DNA of 64,000 nt, taken from contig NZ_PGET01000001.1 of the NCBI RefSeq assembly GCF_002797975.1, forward strand, positions 2,542,001-2,606,000, written 5' to 3'. The translations under genes and the position numbers were made by a program. Source of the DNA: [Clostridium] celerecrescens 18A (GTDB lineage: Bacteria; Bacillota; Clostridia; Lachnospirales; Lachnospiraceae). Under the pieces are notes generated by a model. It searched no databases. It saw only the letters and a program-made list of their open reading frames with translations, and was not told the origin of the DNA. Shown in pieces: positions 56,927-64,000 of this stretch; within the stretch, counting starts at the first letter, position 1; every line of letters starts with the position of its first letter.

Positions 56927-58594
56927 CTATTTGGAACCTCCTTCCAACACCTGCTTTACAATTTCTTCTCCGGATATCTGTCTGCCGTCATATTTCAAAA
57001 TGCTTTTATGGCATTTAATTCCTGTCTGCTCCCTTATGAGGGAGGCCAGCTGGCCCGTGGCATTCTGTTCCACGTTGATTAAGGTCCTGTCTTTTGCATA
57101 AATGTTCAGTTTTTCCTGAGGAAGGGGATAAATATCTCCAAATACCAAAGCTCCATAGCTTCCATCTCCGTTTTTATTTAACAGGGATACGGCTTCCCTG
57201 ATGGGACCATAGGTAGACCCCCAGCCCAGAAGAAGGGTCTCGCACTGCTCTTCTCCCATAAACTCCGGCTCCAACAGCTCCCGGTTAAGGCCCTTTAATT
57301 TTCTCATCCTCTTTTCCACCATTTGATTCCTGACTTCTGCCGATTCCGTTATCCAGCCTCTTTCATCATGCTCATCACTGTCAGCGGCCACAAGATGGCT
57401 GGTCAGTCCCGGGATAAGCCTGGGAGAGATGCCGTCCTCCGTTATCCTGTAACGCAGATACTCCCCTTCCGCTTCTCTGGCATGGCTGACCAGTTCAAGC
57501 CCTGATGTGTCAAAGGGCGTCACACAGGCTGTTGTATCTCCCAGATATTGATCACTGAGCAGTATGACAGGAATCTGGTATTTTTCCGCCAGGTTCAGCG
57601 CCCGGAACGTCTGATAAAAAGCATCCTCGTGATTTCTCAAGGCGATGACCAGCCTGGGAAATTCCCCCTGCGATGCAGAAATAACGAACTTTAAATCGCT
57701 TTGCTCCGTTCTTGTAGGGAGACCGGTTGCAGGGCCGGGCCTCTGCACATCCACAGCCACCAGCGGAATCTCCGCAATGCCGGAAAATCCCAGCGCTTCC
57801 ACCTTTAAGCAGAAGCCGCCTCCGCTGGTCCCGGTCATGGCCCTTGCTCCGGCATAAGAAGCACCCAATGCCATATTGACCGCGGCGATCTCATCTTCCG
57901 CCTGCTCCACCACGATCCCCGCCTCATGTCCCACAGAAGCCAGATATTCCATAACAGCCGTGGAAGGAGACATGGGGTAAGCGGAATAAAACTTAAGCCC
58001 TCCGGCCACCGCACCAAGTCCCAGGGCCTTGCTGCCTGAAATGAGCATGTAGTCCTTATACCCGCCATCCAGATGTTTAAATTTCGCTTCAACGGCTGCG
58101 TAGCCTGCTTCAGCTGCCTTCCTATTGACCTCAAGAATCTCTTTCTTCATGACACCGGCCATGACTTCACCCGCATATGTAAATGACTCGCCAAAGAGCT
58201 TCAATACCGCGCCCACCGCCACGCTGCCGGATGCCTTCACATTCCCCAGTTCTTTCGCTATTTTATTCATGGAAAGCTTAATGACTCTGGAGTCTTCATC
58301 CGGATAAACAAGACTGCTGTCACATAATATAAATCCTTTGGACGTCAGTTTATGCTTATGCAAATCAATGGTTTCCTCATTTAAGGCTACGATCCCATCC
58401 AAAACATCGCTGTGTGAGGTTATTTCCTCAGTACCGAAACGAAGCAGGGAAAAATTATGCCCGCCGCGCACGCGGGACATGAAATCTCTGGTTGTATAGA
58501 TAAAATAGCCGGAATGCTTCAGCAGCTTTTCCAGAATTGCGACTGTGGTATCAATGCCCTGCCCGGCTGCACCACCAATCAGAATATTATACAT
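56927..58594 (-). CDS. 2-oxoacid:ferredoxin oxidoreductase, fused gamma-alpha subunit
   Basis: 555 residues. The N-terminal gamma domain (about 1-180) has GGAAGQGIDTT and RVRGGHNFS; the alpha domain follows with FYSAYPMSPSTAVMEYLA, EQAEDEIAAVNMALGASYAGARAMTGTSGGGF and a C-terminal transketolase-like part. This is the KorA-like two-subunit type; the ferredoxin delta subunit is not encoded here. AGGAGG precedes the ATG, behind the promoter at 58623-58651. Confidence 0.93.
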   Translation of the reverse strand: MYNILIGGAAGQGIDTTVAILEKLLKHSGYFIYTTRDFMSRVRGGHNFSLLRFGTEEITSHSDVLDGIVALNEETIDLHKHKLTSKGFILCDSSLVYPDEDSRVIKLSMNKIAKELGNVKASGSVAVGAVLKLFGESFTYAGEVMAGVMKKEILEVNRKAAEAGYAAVEAKFKHLDGGYKDYMLISGSKALGLGAVAGGLKFYSAYPMSPSTAVMEYLASVGHEAGIVVEQAEDEIAAVNMALGASYAGARAMTGTSGGGFCLKVEALGFSGIAEIPLVAVDVQRPGPATGLPTRTEQSDLKFVISASQGEFPRLVIALRNHEDAFYQTFRALNLAEKYQIPVILLSDQYLGDTTACVTPFDTSGLELVSHAREAEGEYLRYRITEDGISPRLIPGLTSHLVAADSDEHDERGWITESAEVRNQMVEKRMRKLKGLNRELLEPEFMGEEQCETLLLGWGSTYGPIREAVSLLNKNGDGSYGALVFGDIYPLPQEKLNIYAKDRTLINVEQNATGQLASLIREQTGIKCHKSILKYDGRQISGEEIVKQVLEGGSK

Positions 58595-58622
58595 AGACTT
58601 TCCTCCTTATGAATTTTGACTA

Positions 58623-58651
58623 ATTATATCTTATTTTTACAACGTTATCAA
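58623..58651 (-). promoter_or_regulatory. Promoter of the 2-oxoacid oxidoreductase genes
   Basis: TTGATA (58651-58646), 17 bases and TATAAT (58628-58623) on the minus strand, 28 bases before the start codon. The -35 box is part of GATAACGTTGTA, a LacI/CcpA-like near-palindrome centred on AACGTT, so it may be repressed by such a protein. Confidence 0.75.
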
Positions 58652-58779
58652 TATTACCCTCGGAATATTTAAAATATTTACATTAAATTTGTTAATTTTT
58701 TATCTATTGTAACTTTTTAAGATAATAATTTGACAGACCAATTATCGGACCAGTTCGGGGAATAATAGTCCGATGACTA

Positions 58780-58813
58780 AAAGGCACATCCTCGTAGTCG
58801 AAGATGCGCCTTT
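58780..58813 (-). terminator. Terminator of the Rbs-type importer operon
   Basis: AAAGGCACATC (58780-58790) pairs with GATGCGCCTTT (58803-58813) except for one mismatch; TTTTAG follows on the minus strand. Another inverted repeat, ATCGGAC/GTCCGAT (58744-58750 with 58768-58774), follows it. A truncated copy of the AAAGCCACAAG motif is at 58864-58882. Confidence 0.65.
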
Positions 58814-58890
58814 CATTATTGGTCCTGGATTTATATCAGGTTTCCTGTCAATAAGTTAAAATTAAAGCCACAAGCGTTCATGTTGTTTCC

Positions 58891-60036
58891 TTAGTCGTAC
58901 AGATTCTGCGAAACTTCTTCACTGTCCATGTTGTCAGCGTTATACCACTTGCAGCCCGTATCAACGTCGGACACCGCTTCTCCCTTAGCAGCTTTCACGG
59001 CCAGTTGGACTGTCTGATATCCGATTTCTACCGGTGCTTGGGTAACAGCTCCGGCCAGCCTGCCGTCTTTGATGGCATCCTTAATCATGGTGCCGGAATC
59101 AAATGCAACACCGATTACTTCCTTCCCCAGTCTTCCTAAATTCTCATCACCTGTAATCAAGCCTTCCCCTGTCTTCTGGTTCGATGCAAAAATGCAGATT
59201 GTATCATCTTTATTTAATATAGTCTGTGCATCTGTTGTCATCAGAGAGGCTTCTACTTTTGCAGGAACCGCTACATCCAGAATAACATCAGCTGAGCCGC
59301 CTTTATCCGCTTTCGCGTCACTTACAAACTTTTCATTTCCGGTTACGCTTACACTTTTCCCATCAGCTTCAATCAGTTCGGTAATCTTATTTATAAAACC
59401 TAGTCCTCGGCTGATAATAGATTCTGACGTTGCATCCTGGTTCAGAACTCCGATCCGGACACTTCCCGTAGCTTTTGCAATGATATCCTTTACCAGAGGA
59501 TATGTATTTTCGGCTGCTACTTCTCCTGCCTTGTAATTGTCCGTAGCTGCATTGGCCACTACAGAACCTGCCGGTGCATCCGGAACGCCGGAGTCAAATC
59601 CTATGATCGGGATTTTTGCATCTTGTGCTTCCTTAATACTGTCGTTTAACGCTGATACATCCAAGGCCGCCAATCCAATTGCTTTGGGCTGCATTTGAAC
59701 TGCATTATTCACCATCTGAACCTGCTGGGCAATATCCGATTCAGAATCCGGTCCCTGAAATTCCAGACGGACTCCCAATTCCTTTGCTGCATTTTGAGCC
59801 CCCTTATATACTGCCTGCCAATATTGGGATTGAAATCCTTTTGCCACAAGATAAACCGTCATATCACCGCTTGAAGCAGCTTCTGTGGCTGCCTGGGCCT
59901 GAGAACCTTCTGAGGACTTAGCCTCAGTGGCTGCAGGAGCTGCAGAGCTGCTGCCCGTTGCTTTGCTTCCGCATCCGGCCAGGGCAGTGGCAATCATTGC
60001 CGTGCTCAGTAAAATTCCCAATACATTTCGTTTCAT
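58891..60036 (-). CDS. Rbs-type sugar ABC transporter substrate-binding lipoprotein
   Basis: 381 residues. A signal peptide ends in the lipobox ALAGC; a Ser/Ala/Glu linker follows, then a type I (ribose-binding-like) fold (VYLVAKGFQSQYWQAVYKGAQ, IIGFDSGVP, GVAFDSGTMIKDAIKDG). It binds a monosaccharide or similar small ligand for the permease and ATPase encoded upstream in the operon. Its place as last gene is less usual, since the binding protein often comes first. The ligand is unknown. Confidence 0.92.
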   Translation of the reverse strand: MKRNVLGILLSTAMIATALAGCGSKATGSSSAAPAATEAKSSEGSQAQAATEAASSGDMTVYLVAKGFQSQYWQAVYKGAQNAAKELGVRLEFQGPDSESDIAQQVQMVNNAVQMQPKAIGLAALDVSALNDSIKEAQDAKIPIIGFDSGVPDAPAGSVVANAATDNYKAGEVAAENTYPLVKDIIAKATGSVRIGVLNQDATSESIISRGLGFINKITELIEADGKSVSVTGNEKFVSDAKADKGGSADVILDVAVPAKVEASLMTTDAQTILNKDDTICIFASNQKTGEGLITGDENLGRLGKEVIGVAFDSGTMIKDAIKDGRLAGAVTQAPVEIGYQTVQLAVKAAKGEAVSDVDTGCKWYNADNMDSEEVSQNLYD

Positions 60037-60106
60037 TTCTACTTCCTCCTCATATATAAATTAGTTTATATGTAAATTCTTTCGAATCACATTCTCTGTA
60101 CTGTTT

Positions 60107-61093
60107 TTAATTCTTCTTACGGTTTCTATATACATCAGCAAAAACAGCAACAACTAATACAAGACCTGTTGCAACCTGCTGATAGTGTGTCTGCAACCCT
60201 ACAAATGGCAAACCTGTTTTAAGTACGGAAATAATAAACACACCGATCATAGTACCTGCAATCGTACCGGTACCACCTGCCATTGAAGTTCCTCCGATTA
60301 CCACACCCGCGATGGCATCCATTTCAAAACCAGCACCTCCGCCCGGAAGCAAGGTTGAATAAATGGTAGAATATGCAAGGCCCGCGACCCCAGCAAAGGT
60401 ACCGCTGATGATATATGCGATGATAAGGTACTTGTCAACATTAACACCGGAAAGCCGTGTGGCCTCTTTGTTGCTGCCAAGTGATAGGATATACCGTCCA
60501 GTTTTCGTCTTGTTCAATATGATGGCCATAACGACGGCTGCTGCGATCAGAAGCACAAAGCCAGTGGGAATCAGCAATCCGCTTGCTGTTTTTATCTTAA
60601 AAAGGCAGCGGTACCAGCCTTCAGGATCGGATCCGGATTTCCAGGTAACCGATTGAGCACCAGTGATAATGGAACCAATTCCCTTTGACAGCATCATTGT
60701 GCCAAGGGTAGCAATAAAAGGCGGTAACCCCATTTTAGCCACCAGCAAGCCATTTATCACACCAAAAATCATGCCGATAAGAATACAGATAATGATTGTC
60801 AGCCACATTGGAAAACCTTTGTTAACGCTCAGATAACCGGCCACCAGACCTGACATGGTCAATACGGTACCGATCGACAGGTCGATCCCGCCCGTTGCAA
60901 TTACAAAGCAGATGCCGATTGCCATAAATCCGATATAATACGATGCGTCAAATATATTTACCATGGTGTTGTAGGTGGCAAACCGGGGATTCATTATGCC
61001 AAATACCCCATAAATAACAATCAGTGCCATCAATGCAACCAGTCTCTGTGTACCGATTGCCTTTACAACCGGATTGTTTTTCAGTTTTTCCAT
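60107..61093 (-). CDS. Rbs-type sugar ABC transporter permease
   Basis: 328 residues with about nine membrane helices. ATGGIDLSIGTVLTMSGLVAG (about 66-86) and LGSNKEATRLSGVNVDKY, the coupling region, are typical of RbsC/XylH permeases, as is DAIAGVVIGGTSMAGGTGT near the C-terminus. It dimerises to form the channel. The gap to the ATPase gene is 17 bp. Confidence 0.94.
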   Translation of the reverse strand: MEKLKNNPVVKAIGTQRLVALMALIVIYGVFGIMNPRFATYNTMVNIFDASYYIGFMAIGICFVIATGGIDLSIGTVLTMSGLVAGYLSVNKGFPMWLTIIICILIGMIFGVINGLLVAKMGLPPFIATLGTMMLSKGIGSIITGAQSVTWKSGSDPEGWYRCLFKIKTASGLLIPTGFVLLIAAAVVMAIILNKTKTGRYILSLGSNKEATRLSGVNVDKYLIIAYIISGTFAGVAGLAYSTIYSTLLPGGGAGFEMDAIAGVVIGGTSMAGGTGTIAGTMIGVFIISVLKTGLPFVGLQTHYQQVATGLVLVVAVFADVYRNRKKN

Positions 61094-61110
61094 CTCTTTC
61101 TCCTCCTGGA

Positions 61111-62604
61111 TTAATTTCTCAAGGTGGCCGCAGTCATGATACGTTCCTGCGTCACTTCTTCAATGGGAAGCTCTCCTGTGATACGTCCCTCACACATCAC
61201 GATGACCCTGTCACTCATACGAAGAATCTCCGTCATTTCCGAAGATATCATGATGATGGATTTCCCCTGTTTTACCAGTTCATTCATTAATTGGTAGATC
61301 TCACTTTTCGCACCTACGTCAATTCCCCTTGTAGGTTCATCAAAAATCAGGATATCACAGTTTTTGATCAGCCATTTTGCTATGACTACCTTCTGCTGAT
61401 TCCCACCTGATAAGTTCATTACCAGCTGGTCCACACCGGGAGTCTTGATATTCAATGTTTTCACATACTGTTCCGCTTCCCTATTTTCTTTTTCCTTATC
61501 AATGAACAGACCATGGATAAAGTCTGGCAGGGAAGCCATGGATGCATTTTCGGCTACTGTTTTCTGGATGACAAGGCCAAACCGTTTCCGGTCCTCAGAC
61601 AAATATCCGATTCCGTGCTTTACCGCATCCTCAGTTGTCTTTATCTCCGCCTTCTTACCATTAATGAATATATCCCCGCTTTCCTTTCTGTCAGCCCCAA
61701 AGATCACTCTGGCTGTCTCGGTTCTGCCTGCTCCCATCAGTCCGGAAAAGCCAAGGATCTCACCTTTATGCAGTTCAAAGCTGACGTCTTTTACCAGTCT
61801 TCCAGCATTTAAATGCTCCACCTTAAGGACAACCGGTGAGCCCTCCGGAACATTGCTCACCTGCTTCGGAGTTTCGTAAATCACACGCCCTACCATCATA
61901 TTGATGATGTCATCCTTGGTGGAATCCTTAGTAATCAGTGTACCCACATAACTGCCGTCACGCATAACCGTCACCCGGTCCGTAATAACCTTGATTTCAT
62001 CCATCCGATGGGATATGTAAACGATTCCCATTCCTTTGGCCCTTAAATCCCTGATGATTTTAAACAGCTCCTCGATCTCAGCCTCTGTCAAGGCTGCTGA
62101 GGGCTCATCAAATACAATCAGCTTTACTTCTCTTGAAATTGCCTTTGCAATTTCACACATCTGCTGCCTTCCTACGGTTAAATTTCCCATGGTTTCCGCC
62201 GGGTTAATATCTATGTTCAGTTTGTCAAACAGCTTCTTGGCCTCCCTGTTCATCTGGGCATCATCAATCAACCCGCCATTCATCATTTCCCGGCCAATGA
62301 AGATATTCTGCGCGACAGTAAGATGATTCATCATATTAAGCTCCTGATGTACAATGGCAATTCCTGTGTCCTGGGCTTCCTTTGGTGTCGAAAACTCCAT
62401 CTCTTTTCCTTCAAACTCGATCGTACCAGAATCCTTTGAATAAATACCGGTAAGTATTTTCATCAGTGTGGATTTTCCTGCACCATTCTCACCCATTAAC
62501 GCGTGAACCTCGCCGCCTTTTACTTCCAGGTCCACATGATCCAGTGCATGCACACCGGGAAACGACTTGTCAATCCCCTTCATTCTAAGCATCACGTCGC
62601 TCAC
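61111..62604 (-). CDS. Rbs-type sugar ABC transporter ATP-binding protein
   Basis: 497 residues with two ATPase halves. The first has Walker A GENGAGKST and Walker B LIVFDEPSAALT; the second has a degenerate Walker A GLMGAGRTE, then NLSGGNQQKVVIAKWL and ILIFDEPTRGIDVGAKSEIY. This is the RbsA/XylG pattern. I chose the GTG at 62604 (giving MSDVMLRMKGIDKSFPG), four bases after AAGGTGG; an ATG at 62619 sits directly on AGAGGAG and is unsuitable. Confidence 0.92.
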   Translation of the reverse strand: MSDVMLRMKGIDKSFPGVHALDHVDLEVKGGEVHALMGENGAGKSTLMKILTGIYSKDSGTIEFEGKEMEFSTPKEAQDTGIAIVHQELNMMNHLTVAQNIFIGREMMNGGLIDDAQMNREAKKLFDKLNIDINPAETMGNLTVGRQQMCEIAKAISREVKLIVFDEPSAALTEAEIEELFKIIRDLRAKGMGIVYISHRMDEIKVITDRVTVMRDGSYVGTLITKDSTKDDIINMMVGRVIYETPKQVSNVPEGSPVVLKVEHLNAGRLVKDVSFELHKGEILGFSGLMGAGRTETARVIFGADRKESGDIFINGKKAEIKTTEDAVKHGIGYLSEDRKRFGLVIQKTVAENASMASLPDFIHGLFIDKEKENREAEQYVKTLNIKTPGVDQLVMNLSGGNQQKVVIAKWLIKNCDILIFDEPTRGIDVGAKSEIYQLMNELVKQGKSIIMISSEMTEILRMSDRVIVMCEGRITGELPIEEVTQERIMTAATLRN

Positions 62605-62632
62605 AATTCCACCTTCCATCTCCTCTGATTAT

Positions 62633-62669
62633 AAGAGCGAACCGTTTCGCTCTTTCTACTATCATTATA
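62633..62669 (-). promoter_or_regulatory. Probable -10 box and leader hairpin of the Rbs-type operon
   Basis: TATAAT at 62669-62664 (minus strand) has no good -35 box. Just downstream, AAGAGCGAA (62633-62641) and TTCGCTCTT (62646-62654) form a perfect 9-bp hairpin with a 4-base loop at the expected 5' end of the messenger RNA. It may stabilise the RNA or be an operator. Confidence 0.5.
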
Positions 62670-62706
62670 TATACTCCAATTTTTTTTCCTATAGAGGATC
62701 TTACAA

Positions 62707-62750
62707 AAAAAGAGGAATATTTTACTTTTCCGTAAAATATTCCTCTTTTT
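62707..62750. terminator. Strong bidirectional terminator
   Basis: A perfect 19-bp inverted repeat (62707-62725 with 62732-62750) with a 6-base loop and A/T runs at both ends. It separates the sensor-type binding-protein gene from the ABC operon. Confidence 0.9.
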
Positions 62751-62801
62751 CCTTCTTCTGTATGGACCGATGAATCCGCAAAGACATATACTATATGATA
62801 A

Positions 62802-63776
62802 TTAAAATGGAAACAGCAATTTTTGATTTTCATCCGTGTAGATATTATCTACCGTAATGATCTCGGTTTCAGAATGAATGATCTTCTCCACCTTCTTTCC
62901 CTTTGCAATTTCCACAGATTTCTGTATTCCCAAGTATCCCATGTTAAAAGGTTTCTGTACAATGAGTGTATCAATGATTCCTTCTTCCAGATATTGGATA
63001 CCCTCCACATCATTATCAAACCCCACAATATATATCTTATGTTTCAGATCCTTTTCCCTCACAGCCCGTGCAACCCCCACTGTGGAATATAAATTCAGGC
63101 CGGCAATCAGGTTAATTTCCGGTTTTTCTTCCAGAAGCTGCTTTGTCTTCTCATATGCCTGTTCATAGTCTGAATTGCTGTATAATACAGTTTCAATCCG
63201 GTTTTCGTATTCGCCAAGCCCGGTCCTGACTCCCTGTTCGCGTTCAATGGCGGTGGAAGAAGCTTTTACAAACGACATAATGGCGATTTTTGTATCCTCT
63301 TTCATATAATCCAGCATTTTGCTGCCCATCTGGATTCCTGCCTCTATGTTATCCGTGCTGACACATAACTCAGCAAGGTCCTCATCAAGCATGGAATCCA
63401 ACAGAATCAGTTTGATACCGGCCTTCTTTATTTTCCATGCGGAATCTGTCATCTCCGAATACCTGATGGGTGACAATGCAATCACATCGGGTTTCAGTTT
63501 GATTGCTTCGTCAATGTATTTCTCCTGTGTTGCATAATCGTTTTCAATTTGAGGAGCAAGAATAACGAGATCAGCCTGATACTCCCTTGCCGCACTTTTT
63601 GCACCGGTTATCATAGACATCCAGAAGTCATTTGTTTCATCCATAACCTTGGGAATAAAAACAATCCTTACTTTTTTGTTCTCTCTAAATTCCTCCAGTC
63701 GGAGCAAGGATAAAGCAAAGCAGGCAGCTGCAAGCAGAAGCAGCAATAAGACTATTCCATTTTTATGCTTTTTCAT
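62802..63776 (-). CDS. Membrane-anchored sugar-binding protein, likely partner of the sensor kinase
   Basis: 324 residues. A basic start and a leucine-rich membrane helix (about 7-24, no lipobox cysteine at its end) anchor a ribose-binding-like domain (VDNIYTDENQ at the end; IVGFDNDVEGIQYLEEGIID; DLVILAPQIEND). The start at 63776 follows AGGAGG, overlapping the kinase gene's end by 14 bp. Such proteins in front of Rbs-type operons are thought to present the sugar to the YesM-type kinase rather than to the transporter. That role is inferred from gene order. Confidence 0.82.
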   Translation of the reverse strand: MKKHKNGIVLLLLLLAAACFALSLLRLEEFRENKKVRIVFIPKVMDETNDFWMSMITGAKSAAREYQADLVILAPQIENDYATQEKYIDEAIKLKPDVIALSPIRYSEMTDSAWKIKKAGIKLILLDSMLDEDLAELCVSTDNIEAGIQMGSKMLDYMKEDTKIAIMSFVKASSTAIEREQGVRTGLGEYENRIETVLYSNSDYEQAYEKTKQLLEEKPEINLIAGLNLYSTVGVARAVREKDLKHKIYIVGFDNDVEGIQYLEEGIIDTLIVQKPFNMGYLGIQKSVEIAKGKKVEKIIHSETEIITVDNIYTDENQKLLFPF

Positions 63777-64000
63777 CTGTATCCTCCTTTTGCTCCGGTA
63801 GAAGGCAGGGGATTTCAATGGTAATGGCCGTTCCAATTTCCTTTTCGCTATCCACCTGAATTCCATATTCCTCACCGTAATACAGCTTTAAGCGGTTCTG
63901 TATATTCCCAAGCCCCACTCCATTGTGTTTTCCTCCGGTTTTATTTCTGTTTTGGAAAAGATTCTGTAGAGTCTCTTTTTCCATCCCTACTCCATCATCC
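63763..64000 (-). CDS. Sensor histidine kinase, C-terminal end (partial)
   Basis: The last 78 codons of a YesM-type kinase that begins beyond the right edge. The frame runs through the ATP-binding box DDGVGM (63999-63982) and continues with GVGLGNIQNRLKLYYG and a final beta strand EIGTAITIEIP. It is an HATPase domain. It overlaps the binding-protein gene by 14 bp, so the two products are probably made together. A response regulator gene is expected outside the window. Confidence 0.85.
   Translation of the reverse strand, partial: DDGVGMEKETLQNLFQNRNKTGGKHNGVGLGNIQNRLKLYYGEEYGIQVDSEKEIGTAITIEIPCLLPEQKEDTDEKA

Noticed and set aside
58744..58774. Inverted repeat ATCGGAC/GTCCGAT as a separate terminator
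   Set aside because: No T-run follows and the better terminator at 58780-58813 lies directly before it on the transcript.
1..64000. CRISPR arrays, insertion sequences, prophage or toxin-antitoxin genes
   Set aside because: No spaced direct-repeat array, transposase, integrase, phage structural gene or small toxin-antitoxin pair could be supported.

Overview
The window looks like the chromosome of a saccharolytic, anaerobic clostridium, most likely a Lachnospiraceae member of the Lacrimispora/Hungatella type. This is inferred from strong AGGAGG ribosome binding sites, YesM/YesN two-component systems, LacI regulators beside sugar operons, ferredoxin-dependent 2-oxoacid oxidoreductase and HypA/HypB. 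No ribosomal or phylogenetic marker is present, so the placement is tentative. Almost all genes lie on the minus strand; the plus-strand genes are one LacI regulator, one FadR regulator, a polysaccharide deacetylase and an aldolase-like protein.

Layout (minus-strand operons read from high to low coordinate). (1) 23676-12307: isomerase, split transketolase, FGGY kinase, then GH78, GH127 and GH42 glycosidases, controlled from a divergent LacI gene. (2) 12222-1: a YesM/YesN pair, then a sugar ABC importer, a trehalase-like hydrolase, a GH140 (apiosidase-type) enzyme, a DUF1537 kinase, an Asp/Glu-racemase-family protein and a BKACE. No enzyme in regions 1-2 has a signal peptide, so imported plant oligosaccharides appear to be dismantled inside the cell. 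GH140 plus isomerase, kinase and split transketolase suggests use of D-apiose. (3) 29849-24923: hypB, a large Fe-S flavoprotein, hypA and a membrane protein, with a divergent FadR gene. (4) 38151-31174: PTS EIIA, unsaturated glucuronyl hydrolase, EIIB, EIIC, EIID, heparinase II/III-type lyase and a LacI regulator, the same order as the glycosaminoglycan loci of streptococci. (5) 53140-39610: a Liv-type ABC importer, IlvD/Edd dehydratase, LacI regulator, epimerase, old-yellow-enzyme-type reductase, two alcohol dehydrogenases and a fumarate-reductase-type flavoprotein; it reads as an unassigned catabolic pathway. Divergent from it is an Eda-like protein that has lost its catalytic residues and carries a VOC-type tail. 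(6) 58594-54622: a two-gene 2-oxoacid:ferredoxin oxidoreductase and a cytoplasmic sorbosone-dehydrogenase-like propeller. (7) 64000-58891: the end of a YesM-type kinase, a membrane-anchored sugar-binding protein and an Rbs-type ABC importer.

No CRISPR array, rRNA, intact tRNA, transposase or integrase was found. There are clear terminators, several promoters with near-consensus boxes, palindromic operator candidates, a 51-bp tandem duplication, a decayed gene fragment and two or three relics that resemble the 3' end of a tRNA-Ala gene with its terminator.
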